A stretch of DNA of 9,157 nucleotides, taken from contig PCTK01000070.1 in assembly GCA_002786505.1 (NCBI GenBank), forward strand, positions 279 through 9,435. Reading direction: 5' to 3'. Positions 1 to 6,320 of the stretch are shown piece by piece; within the stretch, counting starts at the first letter, position 1, and each line of letters begins with the position of its first letter. The position numbers and the translations under genes are program-made. Source of the DNA: Nitrospinae bacterium CG22_combo_CG10-13_8_21_14_all_47_10. Lineage in GTDB: Bacteria; Nitrospinota; Nitrospinia; Nitrospinales; VA-1. A model generated the notes under the pieces. It was not told where the DNA came from. It did not search any database and was given only the letters and a program-made list of their open reading frames with translations.

Positions 1-318
1 CAATTGGAGAAGGAAGGCCTCGTTCAGCGATTTGAATTTACTTATGAACTGGCGTGGAAAACTCTCAGGGATTATCTGGAGGAAAACGGTTTGATTGTGA
101 ATCCGGTTACGCCCCGCAACGTAATCAAGGAGGCATTTGCCGCGAAGATTCTGGACGACGGGCAGGTGTGGATCGATATGATGTTGCACCGCAATCTGTT
201 GTCCCATACCTATGATAGCAAGGCGTTTGAGAAGGTTATCGAGGCTGTAGGACTGCGTTATCTTGCGGCTTTCGACCGTCTGCATTCATGGCTTATGGAA
301 AAGATGATTGACTCATGA
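1..318 (+). CDS. HI0074/HepT-like nucleotidyltransferase-associated HEPN-fold protein, 5' truncated by window edge
   Basis: The reading frame is open from base 1, and 105 residues are visible. Proteins of this family (nucleotidyltransferase substrate-binding, HI0074-like) usually run about 130-145 residues, so roughly 30 N-terminal residues probably lie upstream; the TTG at base 4 is unlikely to be the true start. Family hallmarks are the helix with FEFTYELAWKTLRDYL (bases 31-78) and the segment RNLLSHTY (bases 190-213). The latter fits the RX4HXY motif of HepT toxins: Arg at 190-192, His at 205-207, Tyr at 211-213. In the family the protein is all-helical and pairs with a small nucleotidyltransferase. 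In type VII toxin-antitoxin systems the HEPN partner is an RNase that is silenced when its Tyr is AMPylated. The nucleotidyltransferase gene follows with an ATGA overlap, so the two are co-translated. Whether it is an RNase toxin or only a substrate-binding subunit cannot be told from sequence. Confidence 0.85.
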   Translation, partial: QLEKEGLVQRFEFTYELAWKTLRDYLEENGLIVNPVTPRNVIKEAFAAKILDDGQVWIDMMLHRNLLSHTYDSKAFEKVIEAVGLRYLAAFDRLHSWLMEKMIDS

Positions 319-623
319 GGGATACCGGGTTAAGCCCATACGGACTGGAATTGTTGTGCTCAGTATTCCGTCGGCATCCGGTCGTCTTGAAGGTTGTCCT
401 CTACGGCTCCCGCGCCAAGGGAACCCATCGACACGAGTCGGATATTGACCTGGCTCTTGTGGGGGTAGACGACGATATGGAGGCTGAAGCTCTGGCTTTT
501 GAACTGGACGAACTACCCTTGCCCTACCATTTTGATGTGAAAGCCTTTGGCGCAATCCGCCATGCTCCATTGCGGGAGCATATTGATCGTTTTGGGGTTG
601 TGTTGTATGAGAGGCAGTTTTGA
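315..623 (+). CDS. Minimal nucleotidyltransferase (MntA/HI0073-like)
   Basis: This 102-residue protein is a single minimal nucleotidyltransferase domain. The metal-binding signature GSX10DXD is complete: Gly31-Ser32, then Asp43 and Asp45 in SDIDLAL. A plausible third carboxylate is Asp74 in HFDVKAF. Known relatives transfer a nucleotide (AMP in MntA) from NTP to a partner. In type VII toxin-antitoxin pairs, MntA AMPylates the HepT toxin and acts as the antitoxin. The ATG at 315 overlaps the stop of the preceding HEPN-type gene (ATGA), which points to coupled translation and a 1:1 complex. HEPN gene first and nucleotidyltransferase second is also the order of hepT-mntA. The gene ends 95 bases before the convergent end of mutM. 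The domain call is secure; the antitoxin role is inference. Confidence 0.88.
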   Translation: MRDTGLSPYGLELLCSVFRRHPVVLKVVLYGSRAKGTHRHESDIDLALVGVDDDMEAEALAFELDELPLPYHFDVKAFGAIRHAPLREHIDRFGVVLYERQF

Positions 624-718
624 CCGGCGCTGAAAAAGTGCAACTCGCTTCGCGGCGAAACCGGGGATTACCCAATTCATAATTATCCCAAACTTCCCCT
701 GGCTTTTTAAGAAGTGGC

Positions 719-1537
719 TTATTTTTTCTGGCAGGTTTTGCAGAAAAAAGTGGAGCGGCCCGAGTGGATCAGGCGGGATATCGGGGTTTTACATTTTGCG
801 CAAGGTTCGCCCTCTTTTCCGTAAACAGACAATTTTACCGCATAATACCCTGCCGATCCGTTGGGGTCGAAAAAATCGCGTAAAGTTGTTCCGCCTGCGG
901 CAATGCTGTTTTCCAGTGTTGACCGGACGCAGGAAAGGAGCCGGTCCCATTCTGCCAGTGTGATTTTCCCGGCTTTGCGTTCAGGGTTAATGCCTGCCAG
1001 ATACAAGGATTCACAGGCGTAAATGTTGCCGATCCCCGTGATGCGCCGGGAATCCATGATGAAGGTTTTAATGGGCGACCGGCAATTTTTTGCGTGGTTT
1101 TTTAAGGCCCTGGCACTGGCATCCGGGGAGAATGGGTCCGGCCCCAGTTTATCCAGTAAAGGATGTTCCCCGCTTTGCGGAACCCAGAGTATACAGCCAA
1201 ACCGCCGCGGATCGACAAAGTGCAGGAAGGTTTCGTCCCCAAACTGGAAAATAGCGTGCGTGTGTTTTTCACGGGGAATCATCGAAGCCTGCAGGGAGAT
1301 ACGTCCGCTCATACCCAGATGCAAGAGCAGAGCCCCATTCGGGACTTTCAAGAGCAGATATTTGCCGATGCGTTGGATTTGGGAAACAACCTGGTTTTCC
1401 ATCTGTTTGCGCAAAGTGGTTCTGGGAATGGGAAACCGGATGTCTTTTCGGTAGAATTTGAGACCCGTGCAGGTTTTGTTGACGATCAGGGGAAGAAGAG
1501 CCCGCCTCAGGGTTTCGACTTCAGGGAGTTCGGGCAT
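719..1537 (-). CDS. mutM: Formamidopyrimidine-DNA glycosylase (Fpg/MutM)
   Basis: MutM is a bifunctional glycosylase/AP lyase that removes 8-oxoguanine and formamidopyrimidines in base-excision repair. The protein is 272 residues, the usual family length. The start is fixed by biology: the frame stays open 15 codons further upstream, but the N-terminal Pro must become the Schiff-base nucleophile after Met removal, so translation must begin at MPELPEVETL. Visible family features are Pro2-Glu3, the beta-hairpin lysine Lys59 (RIGKYLLL), HLGMSG at 73-78 with the DNA-intercalating Met, DPRRFG at 109-114 with the Arg and Phe that fill the flipped-base gap, Asn171 of the helix-two-turn-helix (GIGNIYACESL), and a C-terminal zinc finger C246/C249/C266/C269 with Arg261 (GRSTFF). 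It lies 50 bases after grpE on the same strand and is probably co-transcribed. No clear Shine-Dalgarno is seen, and a stable hairpin sits just upstream. Confidence 0.97.
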   Translation of the reverse strand: MPELPEVETLRRALLPLIVNKTCTGLKFYRKDIRFPIPRTTLRKQMENQVVSQIQRIGKYLLLKVPNGALLLHLGMSGRISLQASMIPREKHTHAIFQFGDETFLHFVDPRRFGCILWVPQSGEHPLLDKLGPDPFSPDASARALKNHAKNCRSPIKTFIMDSRRITGIGNIYACESLYLAGINPERKAGKITLAEWDRLLSCVRSTLENSIAAGGTTLRDFFDPNGSAGYYAVKLSVYGKEGEPCAKCKTPISRLIHSGRSTFFCKTCQKK

Positions 1538-1558
1538 GGATGTAAACAGGGGAGATAT

Positions 1559-1579
1559 CCCTGCCCGAACCGGGCAGGG
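1559..1579 (-). repeat. Perfect 9-bp hairpin between grpE and mutM
   Basis: CCCTGCCCG-GTT-CGGGCAGGG (minus strand) is a perfect GC-rich 9-base-pair stem with a three-base loop in the 50-base gap between grpE and mutM. A run of five T lies before it rather than after it, so it is not a canonical intrinsic terminator in the direction of the operon. The 3' arm also matches a downstream CCCTG (minus strand, 1547-1551), giving a shorter alternative hairpin that would free the 5' arm. It could be an mRNA stabiliser or processing site, or could modulate mutM expression. The function is inferred only. Confidence 0.55.
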
Positions 1580-1587
1580 CAAAAATA

Positions 1588-2199
1588 TTATTTCTCTCCA
1601 TTTTCTTTTACCCCTTCATTTTCAGGGGGTGTCTCTTTAGCGGGTTTTTTTGCAGTTACCACTTTCGCAGAGCGAAGAATCCGGCCATTTAAAGTATAGC
1701 CTTTGGAGTATTCCTGCATCACCGTGTTTTCGTCGTGCTCTTCAGATTCCAGTTGGGTCATGACCTCATGAAGGTTCGGGTCAAATGGTTTTCCCATGGC
1801 TTCAATAGCTTCAACTTTATGGTTGGCGAGAAACGTGTTGAACTGTTTTTGAATCATTTCCACGCCTTCCCTCAGTGATTCCAGGGAAGTGTTAGGCGCA
1901 TTCATAGCCCTGTCCAGATTATCGCTAATTTGCACCAGTTCCTTCAGGAGCCTCTCGTTGGCAAATCGAACGGCATCTTCCTTGTCTTTGATCAATCGCT
2001 TGCGGAAGTTTTCGAGATCGGCTTTTTCCCTCAGGAAGTCATTTTTTTGCTGGGCCAGTTCTTCGTCTTTTTTCTTCAGTTGCTCCTGAAGCTCTTCGAT
2101 AGGGTCTTTTTCGACTAATGCTTCTTCCTCAATGTCCGGGACTTCCGGGTCCAGAACTTCGGGATTTTCTTCTTGTATTGAATTTTCTTTAGATGTCAC
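1588..2199 (-). CDS. grpE: Nucleotide exchange factor GrpE
   Basis: GrpE is the nucleotide exchange factor of the DnaK chaperone; it releases ADP so DnaK can let go of substrate. The 203-residue protein has the expected order: a very acidic, likely disordered N-terminus (about 1-35), a long charged coiled coil (about 36-95, the dimerisation stalk, with FLREKADLENFRKR), a helical bundle, and a C-terminal beta domain carrying the family signature FDPNLHEVM (139-147) and GYTLNGRILRSAKV (167-180). Start is GTG at 2197-2199. A good Shine-Dalgarno (AGGGAG) lies in the last codons of hrcA, only 4 bases separate the two genes, so they are translationally linked. The Lys/Glu/Pro-rich tail after about residue 184 is a variable extension. 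Unlike the common hrcA-grpE-dnaK-dnaJ order, mutM follows instead of dnaK. Confidence 0.97.
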   Translation of the reverse strand: MTSKENSIQEENPEVLDPEVPDIEEEALVEKDPIEELQEQLKKKDEELAQQKNDFLREKADLENFRKRLIKDKEDAVRFANERLLKELVQISDNLDRAMNAPNTSLESLREGVEMIQKQFNTFLANHKVEAIEAMGKPFDPNLHEVMTQLESEEHDENTVMQEYSKGYTLNGRILRSAKVVTAKKPAKETPPENEGVKENGEK

Positions 2200-2203
2200 C
2201 TTT

Positions 2204-3265
2204 TCAAACTCCCTGATTTTCAGAAATTAACTTGGAAACCATTTCTGCGGTATGGTTCACAATGGAGATAATACGTTTGTAGTCCATCCGTTTGGAACCA
2301 AAAACTGCCAGTGTTCCAACATTGTCTTGTCCCATTTGATAATTTTGCGCGATCAAACTGCAGTTTCCCATTTCCTCCTGAAGATTTTCTTCGCCGATTA
2401 ATATGGTCATTCCATCATGGTGCAGGCAAAGGTCGAGCAGGTTGATCAGTTTTGTTTTCTCTTCGAGTGTGACAAGGAGAGCTTTGATTTTTCCGATATC
2501 CTCTGTGAACTCAGGTTGGTCTAGAAAATTCAAGGCTCCCTCTACAATCAGTTCGTTGCCTTCCTTTTCTTCAACAAACAAGGCAGAAGAAAGGGAATGG
2601 GCTTTTCTGGCCAGATTATTGTAGTGCTCCTTTTCAAGCTTCAACCGTTTTAACAACTCCTGTCGAATCCATCGGATGGGTTTTCCGCAAAACTCATTAT
2701 TTAAATAATTAGAAATTGAGGTCAGTTGATCCTGGGTCACCTTCGCGTCAATGGGAAGCACTTTATTTTGCAGAATGCCCTGTTCCGAGAAGAAGACGGC
2801 TAACGCGGCTTGGGGACCCACTTTAGTAAATTCAATATGCTTGAAACAGGCATTGGAAAAACTGGGTAACATTACCAATCCTGTTTGGTGGGAAACTTTA
2901 GAAAGATTTTCGCAGGCCCGTTCGAGCAGTCCCTGAAGGTTTTGTTTTCCAGCCGGGTATTCCAACTCCTGGGAATCTGACAGCACTTCGGCCTTCATTA
3001 AAAAACTTTGCGGGCGCAGGAGGTGGTTTACATAAAACCGGTATCCTTTATCGGTGGGAATACGGCCCGCTGAAGTATGCGGTTGCCTCAGAAAGCCCTT
3101 TTCCTCCAAATCAGCCATCACATTCCGGAGGGTGGCGGGGCTAAGGTGTTCGGGGTGGATCTTGGCTACAGTGCGGGAACCCACCGGTTCGGCAGACTCG
3201 ATATATTTATCAATGACGGCTAAAAGAACGACCTTGCTTCTCTCATCTAATAAAGGTGCGCTCAT
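2204..3265 (-). CDS. hrcA: Heat-inducible transcription repressor HrcA
   Basis: HrcA represses class I heat-shock genes by binding the CIRCE inverted repeat, with GroEL helping it stay active. The 353 residues match family length. The N-terminal winged-helix DNA-binding domain covers about 1-80, with the conserved recognition region LSPATLRNVMADLEEKGFL (41-59) and the wing QPHTSAGRIPTDKGYRFYV (61-79). The remainder is the GAF-like and dimerisation region. Translation starts at ATG 3263-3265. An upstream ATG 5 bases away opens a two-codon frame and is not used. No Shine-Dalgarno is obvious. It has its own promoter-like site (3314-3342) and heads a likely hrcA-grpE-mutM unit. No CIRCE (TTAGCACTC-N9-GAGTGCTAA) is visible upstream, so autoregulation of the usual kind is not supported by this sequence. 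Confidence 0.96.
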   Translation of the reverse strand: MSAPLLDERSKVVLLAVIDKYIESAEPVGSRTVAKIHPEHLSPATLRNVMADLEEKGFLRQPHTSAGRIPTDKGYRFYVNHLLRPQSFLMKAEVLSDSQELEYPAGKQNLQGLLERACENLSKVSHQTGLVMLPSFSNACFKHIEFTKVGPQAALAVFFSEQGILQNKVLPIDAKVTQDQLTSISNYLNNEFCGKPIRWIRQELLKRLKLEKEHYNNLARKAHSLSSALFVEEKEGNELIVEGALNFLDQPEFTEDIGKIKALLVTLEEKTKLINLLDLCLHHDGMTILIGEENLQEEMGNCSLIAQNYQMGQDNVGTLAVFGSKRMDYKRIISIVNHTAEMVSKLISENQGV

Positions 3266-3313
3266 TGCATTATGCGGTTTTTAAAGGTTTCTGAAATCCA
3301 ACTTACCATAAAC

Positions 3314-3342
3314 AAACTATCAACCTGTAAAATTTTTGTCAA
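3314..3342 (-). promoter_or_regulatory. Sigma70-type promoter for hrcA-grpE-mutM
   Basis: On the minus strand a perfect -35 hexamer TTGACA (3337-3342) and a -10 hexamer TAGTTT (3314-3319, 4 of 6 matches to TATAAT) are separated by exactly 17 bases. The site lies about 50 bases upstream of the hrcA start, in the only sizeable gap of the minus-strand block. This supports a separate transcription unit starting at hrcA rather than simple read-through from argB. Confidence 0.6.
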
Positions 3343-3345
3343 TAT

Positions 3346-3358
3346 CAAGGATACCTTG
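3346..3358. promoter_or_regulatory. Small inverted repeat next to the hrcA -35 box
   Basis: CAAGG-ATA-CCTTG is a perfect 5-bp inverted repeat with a 3-base centre, ending 4 bases upstream of the hrcA -35 hexamer. It is not followed by a T-run, so it is not a convincing argB terminator. Its position would suit an operator or activator site. Being short, it could also occur by chance. Confidence 0.25.
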
Positions 3359-3395
3359 GCATGTTAAGCGGTCAGATTAGTCTCGGCTTATAAAG

Positions 3396-4301
3396 TCACG
3401 CCTGTTTCAGGTCTTTGGTTTTTTCTACAATCTGGGTTCCAACGCCTTCTGCTGTAAAAATTTCCAGTAACAGGGCGTGCCGAACACGGCCATCAATGAT
3501 GTGGGTTTTATGGACCCCGGACTTGAGGGCCTCCAGACAACAGTTGACTTTTGGCAACATTCCATCGCGAATGACTTTACTTCGAACCATTTCGGAAACT
3601 TGTTTACGGGTCAGGCCGGATTGAAGTTTCCCGTCTTTATTTTTTACCCCTTCGGTATCGGTCATCAAAACCAGTTTTTCGGCCTTCAGGGCTGATGCAA
3701 TCTTCGCGGCCACAAAGTCGGCATTGATATTGAGAGTTTCCCCGTTTTTCCCTTTGCCGATCGGTGCAATAACGGGGATGAATCCACTCTGATCCAGGGT
3801 CTCAAGAATACGCGGGTTCACTTTAGTGATCTCGCCGACCAGCCCCAGGTCAATAATTTCAGGGCGATCTGTTTCCGGCGAATGTTTCACCCCTTTATGC
3901 CGTTTTGCCTGAATCAGGTCTCCATCTTTTCCGGTTATGCCTACTGCGCTTCCCCCCTGATGGTTGATCAGGGAAACTATTTCCTTATTCACTTTTCCAC
4001 CAAGAACCATTTCCACCACGTCAATGGTTTCCTTGCTGGTTATACGCTGGCCTTCAATAAACTGAGACTGGATTCCCAAGGCGCTCAAGGTTTTATCTAT
4101 TTGCGGGCCGCCACCATGAACAATGACGGGGTTGATGCCGATGTATTTCAACATAATGATATCAAGGGCAAAATTCTCTTTGAGGTCTTCCGAAACCATG
4201 GCGTTGCCGCCGTATTTGATGACGATGGTTTTACCATAGAAATTCTTGATGTAAGGCAATGCTTCCAGAAGGATTTCTGCTTTATGTATGAGTTTTTCCA
4301 T
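3396..4301 (-). CDS. argB: Acetylglutamate kinase
   Basis: ArgB phosphorylates N-acetyl-L-glutamate with ATP, the second step of arginine synthesis. The 301-residue protein has the amino-acid kinase fold: Lys29 in VIKYGGNAM for phosphoryl transfer, HGGG at 62-65, Arg86 in GQRIT for substrate binding, NINAD at 191-195, and GMLPKV at 247-252. It keeps the extra N-terminal helix (KLIHKAEILLEALPYIKNF) and the C-terminal HIIDGR...LLEIFTAEGVGT region found in hexameric, arginine-inhibited kinases such as those of Thermotoga and Pseudomonas. Feedback inhibition by arginine is therefore likely (inference from family). It lies 32 bases after hslU on the same strand, without other arg genes in view. 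No strong Shine-Dalgarno is seen. Confidence 0.97.
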   Translation of the reverse strand: MEKLIHKAEILLEALPYIKNFYGKTIVIKYGGNAMVSEDLKENFALDIIMLKYIGINPVIVHGGGPQIDKTLSALGIQSQFIEGQRITSKETIDVVEMVLGGKVNKEIVSLINHQGGSAVGITGKDGDLIQAKRHKGVKHSPETDRPEIIDLGLVGEITKVNPRILETLDQSGFIPVIAPIGKGKNGETLNINADFVAAKIASALKAEKLVLMTDTEGVKNKDGKLQSGLTRKQVSEMVRSKVIRDGMLPKVNCCLEALKSGVHKTHIIDGRVRHALLLEIFTAEGVGTQIVEKTKDLKQA

Positions 4302-4333
4302 GGGGAATTTAAGGGCCTCGACAAAAATTTCTT

Positions 4334-5746
4334 TTAGAGAATATAACGGCTCAGGTCTTCATCCTGGATAATATCTTTCAATTTCTCGCGAATATAATGG
4401 GCATCAATGGTGATGCTTTTTTCCACCAGATCAGGAGCATCAAAAGAAATTTCCTCCAGAAACTTTTCCATGATGGTTTGTAGCCGCCGGGCGCCAATGT
4501 TTTCCGTGCGCTGGTTGACCAATGCGGACATTTCAGCGATTTGTTCGATGGCATCCTCCAGAAAACTTATATCCACCTGTTCTGTTTTCAGCAAGGCAGT
4601 GTATTGTTTGACCAGGGCGTTGTCGGGCTCGGTAAGAATGCGCACGAAATCATTTTTGGTCAGTGAATCCAATTCAACACGAATTGGAAAACGACCCTGA
4701 AATTCAGGAATCAGGTCGGAAGGCTTGGCGGAGTGGAACGCCCCAGCCGCTATAAAAAGGATGTGGTCGGTTTTCACGATGCCATATTTGGTGTTGACCG
4801 AAGAGCCCTCAACGATAGGCAAAAGGTCGCGTTGTACTCCTTCGCGGGAAACATCGGGGCCACCGGTTCCGCCTGACTGACGGCCGATAATCTTGTCGAC
4901 CTCATCGATAAAGATGATTCCATTTTGTTCGACACGTTTCAGGGTTTCCTGCATCACACTATCCTGGTCGAGCAATTTTTCCGCTTCTTCCTGGCAAAGC
5001 ACCTTGAATGCCTCTGGAACCTTCAGTTTTTTATTTTTGGTTTTTTGCGGCATAAGGGAGCCGAGCATATCCTTAATGTTATTGCCCATTTCCTCCATTC
5101 CAGCGCCGGAGCTCAGGTCGATGATGGAGGGAGTTTTATCCCGCACTTTTATTTCCACTTCACGATCATCGAGTTTGCCTTCCTTTAACATCTGGGCAAA
5201 CTTTTCACGGGTTTGCTCGTAGTGAAGTTTTCCGTTTGAGTCCAGGCTAAAGCCTGGTTTTCCCTGCATTCCCGCAGGTGGTGGAAGTAGCAGGTCAAGA
5301 AGTTGCTCCAGGGCTTGCTCACGGGCTTGCTCACGGAAGGTGGTTTCCATTTCTTCTTTAACCAGATTTTTTGACAATTCCACCAGATCGCGGACCATGG
5401 ACTCAACATCGCGGCCAACATAACCCACCTCAGTATATTTGGAGGCCTCCACTTTGATGAAAGGGGATTTGGAAAGCTTTGCCAGTCTTCGGGCGATTTC
5501 TGTCTTGCCGACACCCGTTGGACCGATCATGAGAATATTTTTGGGTCCCACTTCATCGCGGAGGGTGTCGGGGAGTTGTAGCCGACGCCAGCGGTTGCGC
5601 AGGGCAATGCCCACAGCACGCTTGGCGTTGGTTTGCCCGACGATGAACTTGTCAAGTTCCTCAACAATTTGTTTCGGGGTCAGTGACGCCATGAGCGTAT
5701 CGTTAGCACCCTGAGATGCGGGTTCGGTCCGTGCTGTGTCATTCAT
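4334..5746 (-). CDS. hslU: HslUV protease ATPase subunit HslU (ClpY)
   Basis: HslU is the AAA+ unfoldase that feeds protein substrates into the HslV peptidase in the cytoplasm. The 470 residues are slightly longer than usual (about 440-465) because of a polar N-terminus before TPKQIVEELDKFIVGQ. Visible motifs are Walker A GPTGVGKT (75-82), the pore loop GYVGRD (108-113) that grips substrate, the intermediate I-domain (about 115-250), Walker B IIFIDEVD (277-284), and sensor-2 GARRL (418-422). The C-terminal DLSRYIL is the tail that inserts between HslV subunits to activate the protease. The start ATG lies 3 bases after the hslV stop, and its ribosome site GAGGAA is inside the last codons of hslV, so the two subunits are co-translated. 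Confidence 0.98.
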   Translation of the reverse strand: MNDTARTEPASQGANDTLMASLTPKQIVEELDKFIVGQTNAKRAVGIALRNRWRRLQLPDTLRDEVGPKNILMIGPTGVGKTEIARRLAKLSKSPFIKVEASKYTEVGYVGRDVESMVRDLVELSKNLVKEEMETTFREQAREQALEQLLDLLLPPPAGMQGKPGFSLDSNGKLHYEQTREKFAQMLKEGKLDDREVEIKVRDKTPSIIDLSSGAGMEEMGNNIKDMLGSLMPQKTKNKKLKVPEAFKVLCQEEAEKLLDQDSVMQETLKRVEQNGIIFIDEVDKIIGRQSGGTGGPDVSREGVQRDLLPIVEGSSVNTKYGIVKTDHILFIAAGAFHSAKPSDLIPEFQGRFPIRVELDSLTKNDFVRILTEPDNALVKQYTALLKTEQVDISFLEDAIEQIAEMSALVNQRTENIGARRLQTIMEKFLEEISFDAPDLVEKSITIDAHYIREKLKDIIQDEDLSRYIL

Positions 5747-5749
5747 GAA

Positions 5750-6274
5750 CTACAATTCCTCAATCGTTAAATGGGAGTTGGTATAAATACAAATAGACTC
5801 GGTTATTTTCATAGCTTCTTCCACTATTTTTCGTGCCGAAAGATCGCTATGCTGGACCAGAGCTTTGGCGGCGGCGGCGGCGAACATTCCACCCGAGCCG
5901 ATCGCCAAAACGCCATCATCGGGTTCGATCACGTCACCGGTTCCTGAAAGCAGGAGGGAATGATCCTTGTCGACCACAATCAGCATGGCCTCAAGGCGCC
6001 GCAACATTTTATCTGTGCGCCAGTCTTTGGCCAGTTCAACCGCTGAACGGGGGAGGTTTCCCTGGAACTTTTCAAGCTTTTCCTCAAACCGGGCAAACAG
6101 CGAAAAGGCATCTGCGGTAGACCCGGCAAAACCGCCGACCACGTTGTCGTGGTACATGCGCCGAACCTTGCTGGCGGTGTGTTTCATAACTGTGTTGCCG
6201 AGGCTGACTTGACCGTCACCGCCGATGACAACCTGGCCCTTGTGGCGGACAGCTAGTATTGTGGTTGCGTGCAT
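5750..6274 (-). CDS. hslV: HslUV protease peptidase subunit HslV (ClpQ)
   Basis: HslV is the proteasome-like threonine peptidase whose two hexameric rings are capped by HslU. The frame is open upstream into xerC, but homology begins at MHATTILAVR, giving a 174-residue protein of normal length. An alternative Met is the immediately preceding codon (start 6277). The catalytic residue is the first Thr of the TT pair (Thr4), so removal of Met-His-Ala would be needed to expose it, unlike Escherichia coli MTTIV. The HATTI form also occurs in Bacillus ClpQ. Other family features are GGDGQVSLGNTVMKHTA (18-34), GFAGSTADAF (48-57), LRRLEAML (91-98), SGTGDVIEPDDG (110-121) and AIGSGG (124-129). No good Shine-Dalgarno precedes the chosen start, so the exact start is less certain than the identity. 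It lies 46 bases after xerC. Confidence 0.96.
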   Translation of the reverse strand: MHATTILAVRHKGQVVIGGDGQVSLGNTVMKHTASKVRRMYHDNVVGGFAGSTADAFSLFARFEEKLEKFQGNLPRSAVELAKDWRTDKMLRRLEAMLIVVDKDHSLLLSGTGDVIEPDDGVLAIGSGGMFAAAAAKALVQHSDLSARKIVEEAMKITESICIYTNSHLTIEEL

Positions 6275-6320
6275 CATATCGAGTATTGTACTGGTATCAG
6301 AAGAAAAATGGAGGTTAATA

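Noticed and set aside
690..728. Possible terminator between the nucleotidyltransferase and mutM: ACTTC (692-696) with GAAGT (711-715), then a T6 run at 722-727
   Set aside because: The stem is only 5 bp with a 14-base loop and the T-run starts several bases later, within mutM. It is too weak to call.
1538..1582. N-terminal extension of mutM from the upstream ATG (15 extra residues)
   Set aside because: MutM chemistry needs Pro directly after the initiator Met, so MPELPEVE is the true start; the extension spans the hairpin.
1163..1699. 178-residue plus-strand open frame opposite mutM and grpE
   Set aside because: It is an antisense shadow of two well-supported genes, with no family features.
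3366..3389. AAGC...GCTT near the end of argB as an intrinsic terminator
   Set aside because: Only four outer pairs form, the inside does not pair, and no T-run follows.
3951..3975. C-rich stretch in argB resembling part of the xerC element
   Set aside because: Only a short run of C is shared; the sequence encodes a conserved argB segment and lacks the hairpins and terminal repeats.
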